Below the pieces are notes generated by a model that was not told the origin of the DNA, made no database searches, and saw only the letters and a list, made by a program, of their open reading frames with translations. A DNA stretch of 61,018 nt from Gemmata massiliana. Lineage in GTDB: Bacteria > Planctomycetota > Planctomycetia > Gemmatales > Gemmataceae. The stretch is taken from assembly GCA_000531095.1 (NCBI GenBank), contig HG799470.1, forward strand, positions 1-61,018, written 5' to 3'. A program made the translations under genes and the position numbers. Positions 38,371-47,266 of this stretch are shown here, piece after piece; the stretch's first letter is position 1; each line of letters begins with the position of its first letter.

Positions 38371-38748
38371 ATGGCCGGTGGGAAGAAGACCGCGAACCGG
38401 GACTTGGCGGCGGTCGCACTGGCCACCGGGAAGACCGCGGCCGAAGCCGCAACCGCCGCGAACGTGTCCGAGCGCACGATCCAGAACTGGCGCCGCGAGT
38501 CCGCGTTCACGGCGATGGTCGCGGACCTGCGGGGCCAGATGGTGGCCCGGGCGTGCGGCGAACTAGCCGACGCGATGACCGAAGCGGCGAAAGCGCTACG
38601 CGGCCTGCTGGGTTCTCCGACAGAAGGCATCCAATTACGGGCCGCATCGGAGATCCTGAGCCAGGGATTGAAGGTGATGGAACTCGCGGAACTGAGGGGC
38701 AAGCTTGAGGAACTGGAACGCCGTCTCGAAGGGGGCGCGAAGCAATGA
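38371..38748 (+). CDS. HTH protein resembling a terminase small subunit
   Basis: 125 residues. The N-terminus has a helix-turn-helix (LATGKTAAEAATAANVSERT IQNWRRE), followed by long amphipathic helices (AASEILSQGLKVMELAELRG). This resembles small terminase or phBC6A51-type HTH proteins that bind pac sites, but it could equally be a regulator. There is no large terminase gene nearby, so packaging would have to use a helper (inference). Its stop overlaps the next ATG. Confidence 0.55.
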   Translation: MAGGKKTANRDLAAVALATGKTAAEAATAANVSERTIQNWRRESAFTAMVADLRGQMVARACGELADAMTEAAKALRGLLGSPTEGIQLRAASEILSQGLKVMELAELRGKLEELERRLEGGAKQ

Positions 38749-39017
38749 GTATCCGGGGCATGGTCAACAGCGTGCGCAACCTGCTCACCCGACTCCCCGT
38801 AGGGCCGTGCCGGTGTGCGACAACTCCGGACGGCAAGCCGTGGGTCGATCCGGCGGATACCGACCGTTGGGCCGACGACGGCGGGAAGAACAACGACGGG
38901 GAGTGCAATTTCATCGGGAAGTGCCCGCGGTGCGGCGGGAAGTACCGGATCGTGATCGACGAGGTCGTTGTTGACGACGACGGGCGCGAGTTGGGCACCG
39001 TGGGGAGCGTGGCATGA
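38745..39017 (+). CDS. Small zinc-binding protein
   Basis: 90 residues, ATGA overlap. Cysteines CRCATT and CNF...CPRCGGKYRI suggest zinc binding. The N-terminal MSIRGMVNSVRNLLTRL is shared in style with the next protein (MSIRNLFTQARKLADAI), pointing to a small paralogous family. Confidence 0.55.
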   Translation: MSIRGMVNSVRNLLTRLPVGPCRCATTPDGKPWVDPADTDRWADDGGKNNDGECNFIGKCPRCGGKYRIVIDEVVVDDDGRELGTVGSVA

Positions 39018-39271
39018 GCATCCGCAACTTGTTCACCCAGGCCCGCAAACTGGCCGACGCGATCGCCCCGAAGTGTGTCCCCGGCGAAACCCGAGAGCTG
39101 CGCCGGTGGCGCCGGTACGAGGATAAGCCGTACCAGTTCGTCGAGGACGACCGGTGCCCGAACTGCGGGGTGTTGGGGTGCGGGGTGACGGTGATCGAGG
39201 AAGTCGTGGTGACCCGCGGTTCCAACGGCACGCCGGTCGACGCGCAGGGTATCGAGGTGACCCCGCTGTGA
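39014..39271 (+). CDS. Small zinc-binding protein
   Basis: 85 residues, ATGA overlap with the previous gene. Motif CPNCGVLGCG plus VIEEVVVTRG, which matches the VIDEVVVDDD of the preceding protein. Probably a diverged duplicate. Role unknown. Confidence 0.55.
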   Translation: MSIRNLFTQARKLADAIAPKCVPGETRELRRWRRYEDKPYQFVEDDRCPNCGVLGCGVTVIEEVVVTRGSNGTPVDAQGIEVTPL

Positions 39272-39549
39272 ATCGCACCCGTCTCGCCAAACTGTTCCAG
39301 CGCGCCGACGAGATCCCGTGCCCGCGGTGCGGCAAACGTCGGGCCGATCGGGAGCGCGGTGACGACCTCGGCCCGTTGAGTGATGCGGATATGGCCGAGC
39401 TGAATCGGTTGATGCAAGGGATGTGGTCGCAGTGCGAGGTGTGCGGGCACGTGGCGTTCGATCTCATGCAGATGAGCGACGTGGACCTGAACCGGGCACT
39501 CGCGATCCTACGACCGGTGTGCTCTCCCGCGTTGAGGAAGTTCCTGTGA
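39268..39549 (+). CDS. Tandem zinc-ribbon paralog 1
   Basis: 93 residues from GTG 39268, which overlaps the previous stop as GTGA. Begins VNRTRLAKLFQRADEIPCPRCGK; second knuckle CEVCGHVAFDL. First of three consecutive genes with the same start, length and motif order. Confidence 0.7.
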   Translation: MNRTRLAKLFQRADEIPCPRCGKRRADRERGDDLGPLSDADMAELNRLMQGMWSQCEVCGHVAFDLMQMSDVDLNRALAILRPVCSPALRKFL

Positions 39550-39818
39550 ACCGCACAGCCATGAAACGCTTGGAGCAGCTCGCGGCGCACTTGACGTGCT
39601 CGGTGTGCAAGCGCTCGTTCGCACCGGTCCCGAACCCGCGGCCTCGCAAGCACCAGTTCACTCGAGAAGCGATCCGCGAACTGGCCGCGCTGTTGGTACC
39701 GGCTCGGGTGATGTGTGTGGGTTGCGATCGGGTCCGCTTCGACATCAACCTGATGCCCGACGAGCACAAGGCCCGCGCCCTGGCATTGTTCCGGGCGGCA
39801 CGAGGGACCGAGTCGTGA
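39546..39818 (+). CDS. Tandem zinc-ribbon paralog 2
   Basis: 90 residues, GTGA overlap at 39546. Begins VNRTAMKRLEQLAAHLTC, knuckles CSVCKRSF and CVGCDRVRFDINLMPDEH. Clearly related to the genes on both sides; the most diverged of the three. Confidence 0.7.
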   Translation: MNRTAMKRLEQLAAHLTCSVCKRSFAPVPNPRPRKHQFTREAIRELAALLVPARVMCVGCDRVRFDINLMPDEHKARALALFRAARGTES

Positions 39819-40075
39819 ACCGATCTCGCTTGCTGAAGCTCGAACAGCGCGCGGCCCGGGTGAAGTGCCCGCGGTGCGGGAAGGTGCCCGCGGACCGGAC
39901 CCGAGCGCCCCTGGAACTGACGCCCGAGGAGCGGGCCGAGATCGCCCGGCTGTCGGTCGGTGCGTGGTCCCGGTGCCCCGGGTGCTCGGGCCTGATTGTC
40001 GACCTGAGCGAGATCAGCGCCGAGGACCGCAGGTATGCCGCCGGGATCGTGGCTCGGGCACTCCGGCGCGTGTGA
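39815..40075 (+). CDS. Tandem zinc-ribbon paralog 3
   Basis: 86 residues, GTGA overlap at 39815. Begins VNRSRLLKLEQRAARVKCPRCGK, second knuckle CPGCSGLIVDLSEISAED. Closest to paralog 1. Confidence 0.7.
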   Translation: MNRSRLLKLEQRAARVKCPRCGKVPADRTRAPLELTPEERAEIARLSVGAWSRCPGCSGLIVDLSEISAEDRRYAAGIVARALRRV

Positions 40076-40131
40076 CACCCGAACGACTTGATTTGAAAAC
40101 TGGCGATATGAACCCAAACGTGAGGAACGCA

Positions 40132-40350
40132 ATGCAGCCGAAGCTGATCCGCGTCGGTGATGAGATCATCAACCTGAACTACGTGGCCTACGTGGAGCAC
40201 CAGAAGCACACGAAGGGCGACGCCCTTCAGGTCCACATGGCCGTACCGGTCGCATACGGCAACAGCACCGGGCACCCCACGATTACGGTCCGCGGTGAAG
40301 ACGTCGCGACGTTCCTGGCCGCGCTCGAGGCATCGACTAACGGGAACTGA
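40132..40350 (+). CDS. Small hypothetical protein
   Basis: 72 residues. ATG 40132 is preferred because GAGGA lies 6 bases upstream; ATG 40108 lacks such a site. Beta-rich (KLIRVGDEIINLNYVAYVEH) with a C-terminal helix (VATFLAALEAS). Resembles small proteins that stabilise capsids or bind nucleotides, but no family is recognised. Confidence 0.55.
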   Translation: MQPKLIRVGDEIINLNYVAYVEHQKHTKGDALQVHMAVPVAYGNSTGHPTITVRGEDVATFLAALEASTNGN

Positions 40351-40392
40351 GCCGCCGAACACGAACCGCACTCACCACAGAGAGGTAACACC

Positions 40393-41445
40393 TTGGCCAC
40401 ACCCACCCTTCCCGAGAACCCAGACGGTTCCCTTCGCGAATTCACCGAGGACGAAATCGCGGCGATGCGGATCCAGCGCCGTGGCGTCAGTGAAGAAGGG
40501 CACGTGCGATACAATCTCGGCCCGGACGGCGCGGGCTGCACGCGCGTGTTCTTCTGCGCCTGGGAAGAGCGGTTCAATGCCGCGATCTATTTCGCGGGCG
40601 CGTGCAAAATCTGGTTGGACGGGAGCACGGAGACGATCAGCCGCCTCGTGCCTCAACGCGACCCGGACTTCCCGAACTGGATCTGCACGAAGGTGGACAT
40701 CGACCCGTTCCGGTTCACTGGTGACATTGAGGAGCCGGATGACGACGACGATGTGAGCGAACAACTCCCGATCTACGACAAGGCCGAGCTACGGTGCGTC
40801 TACGAAATGGTCCCGTTCGAGGTGAAGCCCGACGAGGACACAGAAAACGAGACCGAGCGCTACGTGACCAAGCCGGGGTACGTGGGGTGCGAGATCACGA
40901 CGGAGGCGAACTACGTCGGGCTGCCCGGTGGGGTGCTCCAGTACGTCACCGACGACGGGGTGACCAAGCCGGCGAAAGTGCCAATCCCGTTCGCGGTCGG
41001 GTTCACCGAGCCCATGCGCCGGTTCTCCATCATCTGGCGCCGGGTGCCGTTCGATGCGTGGGGAGCGGGTAAGCCGTTAACCAACCGCGTGATTGGAAAC
41101 GAGGACACGAAGGGTGTCCTCGGGAGCGTGAACAAGACCACGTTTCTCGGGTACTGGTCGTTGACGCTGTTACTGGTGGGAGTTGAGGAGCGGCTGTTAC
41201 CCGACCCGACCGGGCTGGGGTACTCGTGGGACATCAAGTATATCTTCCAGCACAAACCCGTTCCGTTCGGCCAACTCGGGTTCTACTACCACACGGTCAA
41301 GACCGGAGAGGGCGAGGCCGGATACTACATGGTGCTCCGACCGCCCGCGGGCACCGGGACTATCGACGCAAACGACTTGGGGGATGACGACTCGCTGTTC
41401 CCTGTGCGAGAGTTCGAGGACTTGTTCCAAGTCGCTGCGATTTGA
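40393..41445 (+). CDS. 350-residue hypothetical protein, possibly phage-derived
   Basis: Start TTG at 40393 after an AGAGGT site. The protein is acidic and beta-rich with a poly-Asp loop (EEPDDDDDVSEQ) and a conserved-looking C-terminus (GQLGFYYHTVKTGEGEAGYY, LFPVREFEDLFQVAAI). The size and layout after terminase-like and small genes would suit a virion or virion-like structural protein, but I recognise no family. Last gene of the element's left arm, convergent with the small secreted protein at 41447. Confidence 0.5.
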   Translation: MATPTLPENPDGSLREFTEDEIAAMRIQRRGVSEEGHVRYNLGPDGAGCTRVFFCAWEERFNAAIYFAGACKIWLDGSTETISRLVPQRDPDFPNWICTKVDIDPFRFTGDIEEPDDDDDVSEQLPIYDKAELRCVYEMVPFEVKPDEDTENETERYVTKPGYVGCEITTEANYVGLPGGVLQYVTDDGVTKPAKVPIPFAVGFTEPMRRFSIIWRRVPFDAWGAGKPLTNRVIGNEDTKGVLGSVNKTTFLGYWSLTLLLVGVEERLLPDPTGLGYSWDIKYIFQHKPVPFGQLGFYYHTVKTGEGEAGYYMVLRPPAGTGTIDANDLGDDDSLFPVREFEDLFQVAAI

Positions 41446-41446
41446 A

Positions 41447-41824
41447 CTACGGCTTCTTTTCGGCGGGCTTCTTCTCGACCGTGCAGACGTGGAACTCGGC
41501 GCCCTTTGAGATCTTCTTCACGATCCAGACGGCGCCGTCCTTGTCCGTAAGCTCCGAACCTTTGTCCGGGTTCCCATCCGTCGCTAACTGCGATTTGGTC
41601 CACATCTTCACCACGCCGTCCTTGTCCGTCTTGCGGTACATCGGCACGTTCTCGACGGGTTTGATGAATATCTTCCCGTTCCACTTCCTCACGGACACCT
41701 TCTCATCGTAGCTCTCGTCTTTAGACGGGTTCTTCTTCTCCTGGCCCGGCGCCTGAGTCATCGTTGCGGACATGAGCGCTCCGAATGCGAGTGCGAAAAC
41801 GGCCGCTCGAATTATAGCGCTCAT
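41447..41824 (-). CDS. Small secreted Lys-rich protein
   Basis: 125 residues from ATG 41824. Signal peptide (IIRAAVFALAFGALMSATMT), then a Lys/Asp-rich body (SVRKWNGKIFIKPVENVPMY) ending KKPAEKKP. Style matches small planctomycete exported proteins. No enzymatic motif. Confidence 0.65.
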   Translation of the reverse strand: MSAIIRAAVFALAFGALMSATMTQAPGQEKKNPSKDESYDEKVSVRKWNGKIFIKPVENVPMYRKTDKDGVVKMWTKSQLATDGNPDKGSELTDKDGAVWIVKKISKGAEFHVCTVEKKPAEKKP

Positions 41825-41906
41825 ACGCGGTTCCCCAAAGGCGCGCAGGTGGTGCCGACGACACGAGGGTAACCGGGGGCGGTACGGCATGGAAGCCGGC
41901 AGCCGT

Positions 41907-44801
41907 TCATTTCGGAACTGTCGGCGGTGCGGGTGCGGCGACCAAGCGTTTGAACCCCGGGCGCTCGCGGAGCGAGGCCAGATACGGGCTCGTCGCCAAC
42001 TCGCGTTTGCCGTCCCGCGTCACGAGGTACCCGGCGTCCCGCGCCCGGGTCAAGAGCTCAAGGGCCCGGATCGCGTACACCTCGGCCCAAGAATTCCGGG
42101 TCAGCACGGAGAGCGAAGCATCGCGGCGCACCGAGGCCGACGCTTCGGCCAGGGCTTCGGCGCCCCGGAAGTACATGAGCCGGGCGGCCTTCGGGTCCGC
42201 GGTCAGGGCGGTCACCTCGGCGGCCGCGTCCGATCGGCGCCCGACCGCGGCCAAGCTCGCGGCCCGTTGGGACCGGAGTTCGTTTCGCGTGTCCTCGGGA
42301 TGCTTCATCGCGAGCAATTCGTCCCACACGGGCAGCGCCTCGTCCGATCGCCCGAGTACGGCCAACACCTCCGCCCGGTTCCACTGTACGTTCCGGATCA
42401 GGTTCAGGAGATCCGGTGACGCCGGATCCCCGGTTCGTAGCCCCTCGACCACCGCCCACGCCTTGTCCGCCCACTTCAGTGCCCCGGCGGGATCGGCCCC
42501 GACGCGCGCCTCGCTCGCCAGCTCGTCGTAGGCCCCGGCGAGCGCGTGCCGGTACCGGCGCGCCCCGGATCGAGCCGTCAGGTGCTCGTAGGCTCCGATG
42601 ACCTCAAGGAACTGGCGACGAATTTCGTTCGGCGGTGTGGTCCCTTCCATTCGCGCAACGATGACCAGATTGTTTAGGGCCACGGCCGACCGATACTGGT
42701 ACTCGAACGCATCCGGTTCAGCCGCCGCCAGCTCGGTGTACAGTGCCCGCGTTTGCTCCAGCGCCCGGCGCGCCCCCGGCAAGTCCCGGGGGGACTGTCG
42801 ATAGCACGCGAGCCCCAGCCCGTTCAGTGCCGTGGCGAGGTTATCGCGGTACTCCCGGTGCGGCCCCTTGGTTCGGATCAGGTCGGTCTGTAGATCCCGC
42901 GACCGCTCGTAAAGCGCTCGTGCCGCCGAGTGCTGACGGGCGTCGAACCGGGCGGCACCGGCCATCCGGTACGCGGCCGACAGGTCGGCCCGGATCGGCA
43001 CGCTCGTCGGCGCCTCGCGGAGCAACTCTTCGCCGAGAGCGATCGCCCGATCGAAGTGCTCGAATGCCCCCGTCGGGTCGTTCGAGACCGTGGCGAGCCG
43101 CCCGAAGTACGTTGTGGTCGTCACCAGGTCGTTCCGGTACGTGCGGTTCCCGGGCTCCTCGGCGACCAGCTCCTCCTGCGCGGCACGGGCCGCGTTCAGG
43201 TGCTCCCGGGCCTTCGGCAGCGAGCCCCCCTCGGTCTCGATGTACCCGAGGTACGCGCGGAGCCGGGCACGGTCCCCGATCAACCGCGGGTCGCCTGGGT
43301 ACGCCGCGTTCAGTCGCTCGTGGTACTCGTCGGTGTCCGCGAGCAGCGCGCGCTGGACCCCGGGCAGGCCCAGGAGTCGCCCGTCGTTGGCGGTCCGCCG
43401 GCCGAACTGGTCGATCGCGCCGCGGGCCAGGCCTAGAAGCTCCTCGGCCTTCGCGCGCTGCTTTTTTGCCTCTTCGAGGTTCTCGACGGCTTGTTTCTCG
43501 GCGGCGGTCGCCCGAACCGCGAGCCACGTGCTCACGCCGGTCGCGGCGGCCATGAGCAGCACGAACCCGAGGCCCGCGGACACGGTCCCGCGGTTGCGCC
43601 GGGCGAACTTCCCGAACCGGTACCAGCGCGACGGGGGGCGCGCGCTGACCACCTCGTCGGCCAGGTACCGCTCCACGTCCCCGGCCAGCCCGGACGCCGA
43701 CTCGTACCGCCGGGACCGGTCCTTTTCCAACGCCTTCATCACCACCCAGTCCAGCTCCCCGCGGATCATGGCGGCCAGGCGCCGGGGCTCGGTGCGCCGG
43801 TTCGCGGCGATCGACGGCAGGGTTTCGGCCCCGGCCAGCCGGCTGCTCGGCGCGGGCGGCTCCTCTTCGCGCACCAGTCGCAACACCTCCAACAGCGCCG
43901 CGCGCCCGACGCGCTGCCGGGTGAGCGGGGTCGAACCGGTCAAAAGCTCGTACAGGAGCACCCCGAGCGCGTACACGTCGGCCCGGGTGTCCACGTCGAG
44001 GCGCTCGGTGTCGGCCTGCTCCGGGGCCATGTACTCCGGGGTTCCCACGACGGCCCCGAGCCCGGTCACCAGGGTGCGCTCGGTGAGCGGCCCCTGGGTC
44101 GCCTTGGCGATCCCGAAATCGATCACCTTGGGTACCGCGCGCCCGTCGACCTCGGTCACGAGGACGTTACTCGGCTTGATGTCGCGGTGGATGACGCCCT
44201 TCTGGTGCGCGTGCTGGATCGCCCGGCACACCGGTACGAACAGCTCCAGGCGCTCGTGCAGCGTGAGGTACTTGGCGTCGCAGTGCGCGGTGATCGGAAC
44301 CCCGCGGACCAGTTCCATGACGAAGAACGGGCGCCCGTCCGGGGTGGCGCCGGCATCGAGCACCTTGGCGATGTTCGGGTGATCCATCACGGCGAGGGCC
44401 TGGCGCTCGGCCTCGAACCGGGCCAGGACGTGCTGGGATGCCATCCCCGGGCGGATCAGCTTCACCGCCACGTCCCGGCGCACGGGCTCGGTCTGGCGCG
44501 CCCGGTACACCGTTCCCATTCCGCCCTCGCCGATGGCCTCTCCGAGCACGTACCGCCCGCCCACCACGGTCCCGGTCACCGGTTCGTGCGCGGGCGAGGG
44601 CGCGGGCGCGGACCGGAGCGCGGCCGCAACGGAGTCATCGTTCGCATCGAGCTTCTGGAGCGCGGCCTCGCACCGGGCGCACCTCTCGACGTGGCGCGTG
44701 ATCCGGTCGATTTCGACGGGGGGCAAGTTGCCGTGAAGGAACGAGGTCAGGACGGCGTCCGTCGGACAATCGCTAGGCGTCGGGGGCGCGTCAGGAGTCA
44801 T
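41907..44801 (-). CDS. Ser/Thr kinase with zinc-finger N-terminus and TPR ectodomain
   Basis: 964 residues from ATG 44801. An N-terminal HxxxCxxC anti-sigma-type zinc finger (HVERCARCEAAL) near residue 45. Kinase domain about 75-365: IGEGGMGTVYRARQ, VIHRDIKPSNVLV, DFGIAKATQG, PEYMAPEQAD. Transmembrane helix near 420 (VSAGLGFVLLMAAATGVSTW), then coiled coil and TPR-like helices to the end. Divergent, 95 bases away, is an ECF sigma gene (44897), the usual planctomycete pairing, and the zinc finger could hold that sigma factor (inference). A 76-bp piece of this gene (43705-43780) reappears artefactually at 46153-46228. Confidence 0.88.
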   Translation of the reverse strand: MTPDAPPTPSDCPTDAVLTSFLHGNLPPVEIDRITRHVERCARCEAALQKLDANDDSVAAALRSAPAPSPAHEPVTGTVVGGRYVLGEAIGEGGMGTVYRARQTEPVRRDVAVKLIRPGMASQHVLARFEAERQALAVMDHPNIAKVLDAGATPDGRPFFVMELVRGVPITAHCDAKYLTLHERLELFVPVCRAIQHAHQKGVIHRDIKPSNVLVTEVDGRAVPKVIDFGIAKATQGPLTERTLVTGLGAVVGTPEYMAPEQADTERLDVDTRADVYALGVLLYELLTGSTPLTRQRVGRAALLEVLRLVREEEPPAPSSRLAGAETLPSIAANRRTEPRRLAAMIRGELDWVVMKALEKDRSRRYESASGLAGDVERYLADEVVSARPPSRWYRFGKFARRNRGTVSAGLGFVLLMAAATGVSTWLAVRATAAEKQAVENLEEAKKQRAKAEELLGLARGAIDQFGRRTANDGRLLGLPGVQRALLADTDEYHERLNAAYPGDPRLIGDRARLRAYLGYIETEGGSLPKAREHLNAARAAQEELVAEEPGNRTYRNDLVTTTTYFGRLATVSNDPTGAFEHFDRAIALGEELLREAPTSVPIRADLSAAYRMAGAARFDARQHSAARALYERSRDLQTDLIRTKGPHREYRDNLATALNGLGLACYRQSPRDLPGARRALEQTRALYTELAAAEPDAFEYQYRSAVALNNLVIVARMEGTTPPNEIRRQFLEVIGAYEHLTARSGARRYRHALAGAYDELASEARVGADPAGALKWADKAWAVVEGLRTGDPASPDLLNLIRNVQWNRAEVLAVLGRSDEALPVWDELLAMKHPEDTRNELRSQRAASLAAVGRRSDAAAEVTALTADPKAARLMYFRGAEALAEASASVRRDASLSVLTRNSWAEVYAIRALELLTRARDAGYLVTRDGKRELATSPYLASLRERPGFKRLVAAPAPPTVPK

Positions 44802-44896
44802 GCGTGTGGTCCGCGGGGTGGAAGACCGGGGCGGTCGCGTTATAACACACATCCGGCCGCTGTGACACGTTCTCCCCGAATCCCGCCCGGTGCCCC

Positions 44897-45502
44897 ATGT
44901 CCGACACCCGCGACGCGAACCACGCCGCGACCTCGATGACGCTCCTGGACAAGCTCCGGGCCGATCACCCGGACGCCTGGACCCGGACCGTGCGGCTGTA
45001 CGGTCCGCTCGTTGAATACTGGGCCGGGCGCGGCGGCGCGACCGGGGCGGACGCCGAGGACGTGGCTCAAGAGGTGTTCCGGGAGGCCGCCGGCGGGCTC
45101 GAGCGGTTCCGCCGGGACCGCCCGGGGGACACGTTCCGGGGCTGGCTGCGCGGGATCACCCGGATGGTTTTGCTGCGCCACGCCCGGCGCCGGAGCCAGC
45201 AGCCGCACGGGAGCGGCGGGACCGCGGCCCTGGCCGCGCTGAACGAACTGGCCGACCCGGTGAGCGAACCGGACGCGGACGACCCGGTTTCGGAGAAGCA
45301 CGCCCTGTACCACCGGGCACTGGAACTGGTGCGCGGGGAGTTCGAGGGGAAGACGTGGACCATGTTCTGGGCGACCACCGTGGACGGCCGGTCCCCGACG
45401 GAGGTCGCGGCCGAAATGGGGGGCAGTACGGCCGCGGTGCGCCAGGCCAAGAGCCGGGTGCTACGGCGCCTCAAGGAAGAGGTCGGCGACCTGATCGACT
45501 GA
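44897..45502 (+). CDS. ECF RNA polymerase sigma factor
   Basis: 201 residues. Region 2 about 25-100 (AEDVAQEVFREAAGGL, FRGWLRGITRMVLLRHARR) and region 4 about 145-195 (RSPTEVAAEMGGSTAAVRQA KSRVLRRL). Divergent from the zinc-finger kinase, with a 95-base shared control region. Likely activates a surface or stress regulon; the surface-protein gene 98 bases downstream may belong to it. Confidence 0.87.
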   Translation: MSDTRDANHAATSMTLLDKLRADHPDAWTRTVRLYGPLVEYWAGRGGATGADAEDVAQEVFREAAGGLERFRRDRPGDTFRGWLRGITRMVLLRHARRRSQQPHGSGGTAALAALNELADPVSEPDADDPVSEKHALYHRALELVRGEFEGKTWTMFWATTVDGRSPTEVAAEMGGSTAAVRQAKSRVLRRLKEEVGDLID

Positions 45503-45600
45503 CGGCGAATATTTTCCTGTCACACTCCCGCGATTGGTGGGTACCGGGGAACGAACCCCGGCCTCACCCGGCCCTGCGGGGCCGTCAACGGAGCACGAAA

Positions 45601-46771
45601 ATGTCGCCAAAAACCTGGATCCGCAAGCTGTTCACCCCGGCCACCTCTCCGGCCACCTCTCCCGCCACCCGCCGCGCCACGACGCTCGGCCTCGAAGCTC
45701 TCGGGGAGCGGGCCATGATGTCCGCCACCGCGTCGGTCGCGGGCGGGGTGCTCACCATCACCGGCGACGCCGCGGTCAACCGGATCGAGGTCACGCGCTC
45801 GAACTTGAGCGGCGGTCGGTACCTCGTGTTCGACAACAACAGTATCGTCGCGAACGTGTCCGCCACCGGGGTCACGGCTCTCGATTTCATGAACCGCGGG
45901 TCGGGTGACACGCTGACCAACAACTCGGGGCTGGCGACCGTGCGCCACGAGACGGGCACGGTGAGCGGGGGCATCACCTGGGCGTTCGATTACAACCCGA
46001 CCAGTCGCGTCGGGACGCTGACCGTGAACGGGACCAGCGGGGCCGATCGGATCGACCTCCAAGAAGCGTACAACAACGCCCAGGTGGGCGAATTCGGGGA
46101 CGGGGAGAACCGTAATAACTTCGTATAGCATACATTATACGAAGTTATACGATACCGCCGGGACCGGTCCTTTTCCAACGCCTTCATCACCACCCAGTCC
46201 AGCTCCCCGCGGATCATGGCGGCCAGGCACGCTCTGGGGCGACCGCGACCTGGTCAACGGGGTGTACGTGGACGTGGTTACCAAGGCCGGCGAATCGAAC
46301 AACGACATGTTGCTCGGTGGCTGGGGCGCGGACGTATTGCACGGCGGGTCGGGCGACGATCTGTTGTGGGGCGACCAGGGACACCAGGTGAAGGTGGGCA
46401 CGCAGTGGCGCTGGGAGAGCCTGTCCGGTGACGGCACCGGGACCGCGGGGAATGATGTGCTGTACGGGGACGCGGGGAACGACACCCTGATCGGCGGGTA
46501 CGGGAACGACACGCTCGAGGGCGGGGCGGGCAGCGACTGGCTGTTCGGCGGGGTCGGAAACGACACGTTGAAGGGCGGGACCGAGCGAGATTACTTGTTC
46601 GGCGGGGACGGATCGGACTCGCTGGACGGCGGGGCCGGGAGCGACTTCATCCGGGTGAACAACACCTACGGGAACTACAACGACCCGTACTGGGGGGTGA
46701 ACGACTTCGCCCTCCCGCACACGGTCGACATCTACGGCGACAACGACAACGAGACCGTCAAACTCGGGTAA
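45601..46771 (+). CDS. Calcium-binding-repeat surface protein split by an assembly artefact
   Basis: The N-terminal part (45601-46110) carries a planctomycete-type [20 protein letters not shown] motif after [15 protein letters not shown]. The C-terminal part (46229-46771) has RTX-type nonapeptides ([40 protein letters not shown]). Between them sit a loxP-bearing linker (42 bp) and a 76-bp copy of the kinase gene. Removing exactly 118 bp joins ...EFGDGEN to [11 protein letters not shown] in frame and gives 351 codons. So the natural gene encodes a roughly 350-residue calcium-binding surface protein. As written, the reading frame stops at 46128. Confidence 0.85.
46111..46152. other. Paired-end library linker containing a complete loxP site
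   Basis: 42 bases: CGTA, the 34-base loxP site (46115-46148: ATAACTTCGTATA, spacer GCATACAT, inverted arm) and ACGA. This equals the 454 Titanium paired-end linker as I remember it. It is not planctomycete DNA. Confidence 0.93.
46153..46228. repeat. 76-bp misplaced copy of kinase-gene sequence
   Basis: Identical to 43705-43780 (TACCGCCGGGACCGGTCC... to ...GCGGCCAGGC). It directly follows the linker and fits the second end of a mate-pair read from a 2.4-kb fragment. Confidence 0.92.
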
Positions 46772-46778
46772 TGTGTCG

Positions 46779-46841
46779 GGCGCCCGGGGTTCTCCCCGGG
46801 CGCCACGGTTTGCGGCCCGGCTCCATTGAGTGCCGGGCCGC
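46779..46841. terminator. Two consecutive GC-rich hairpins
   Basis: GGCGCCCGGGG-ttct-CCCCGGGCGCC (46779-46804, 11-bp stem) and GCGGCCCGGC/GCCGGGCCGC (46812-46841). They follow the surface protein's stop and precede the response regulator start, fitting terminators. Confidence 0.7.
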
Positions 46842-46864
46842 GCTCACCCGAACGGGGCCTACCG

Positions 46865-47233
46865 ATGGTTCTCGTGGTTGACGACGAGCCCCTTGTCGCG
46901 CAGATGCTGGCGTGGGCGTTGAACCGGGCGGGGTTCACGGTCCGCACCACGGGGAGCGGGGCGGTCGCAGTGGACGAGTACCGAGCCGGGGGTATCGATC
47001 TGGTGGTACTCGACGTCCAGATGCCTCACCCCTGGGACGGCCTACGGACCCTGGCCGCGCTCCAATCGCTCGATCCGGGTGTGCGGGCCGTGTTCGTGTC
47101 CGGGCACACGGGCGCGAGTACGACCGAGGAACTGCTCGCTCGCGGCGCGCTGCGCGTGTTCGCCAAGCCGCTCCCGAGTCTGGTCCGGTGGGCCGAAGAA
47201 CTCCGGGCCCTGATTCCCGGAACGGGCCTGTGA
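46865..47233 (+). CDS. Stand-alone response-regulator receiver protein
   Basis: 122 residues from ATG 46865 (an earlier ATG at 46826 adds 13 residues inside the terminator). Receiver-domain landmarks: acidic pair VVDDEP, phospho-acceptor Asp in LVVLDVQMP, Thr/Ser in VFVSGHTG, and Lys in VFAKPLPS. No output domain, so it probably acts through protein contact. No histidine kinase is nearby. Confidence 0.8.
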   Translation: MVLVVDDEPLVAQMLAWALNRAGFTVRTTGSGAVAVDEYRAGGIDLVVLDVQMPHPWDGLRTLAALQSLDPGVRAVFVSGHTGASTTEELLARGALRVFAKPLPSLVRWAEELRALIPGTGL

Positions 47234-47266
47234 ATTTCGATATCGCCGTCTAAACTCTCACGTTCC

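Noticed and set aside
43491..44939. Long open frame opposite the kinase gene
   Set aside because: Antisense shadow; the kinase domain on the minus strand is unmistakable.
46115..46148. A natural Cre/lox-type or XerCD recombination site
   Set aside because: It is an exact loxP with the four-base linker tails of a sequencing library, followed by a misplaced copy of nearby sequence; removal restores the gene.
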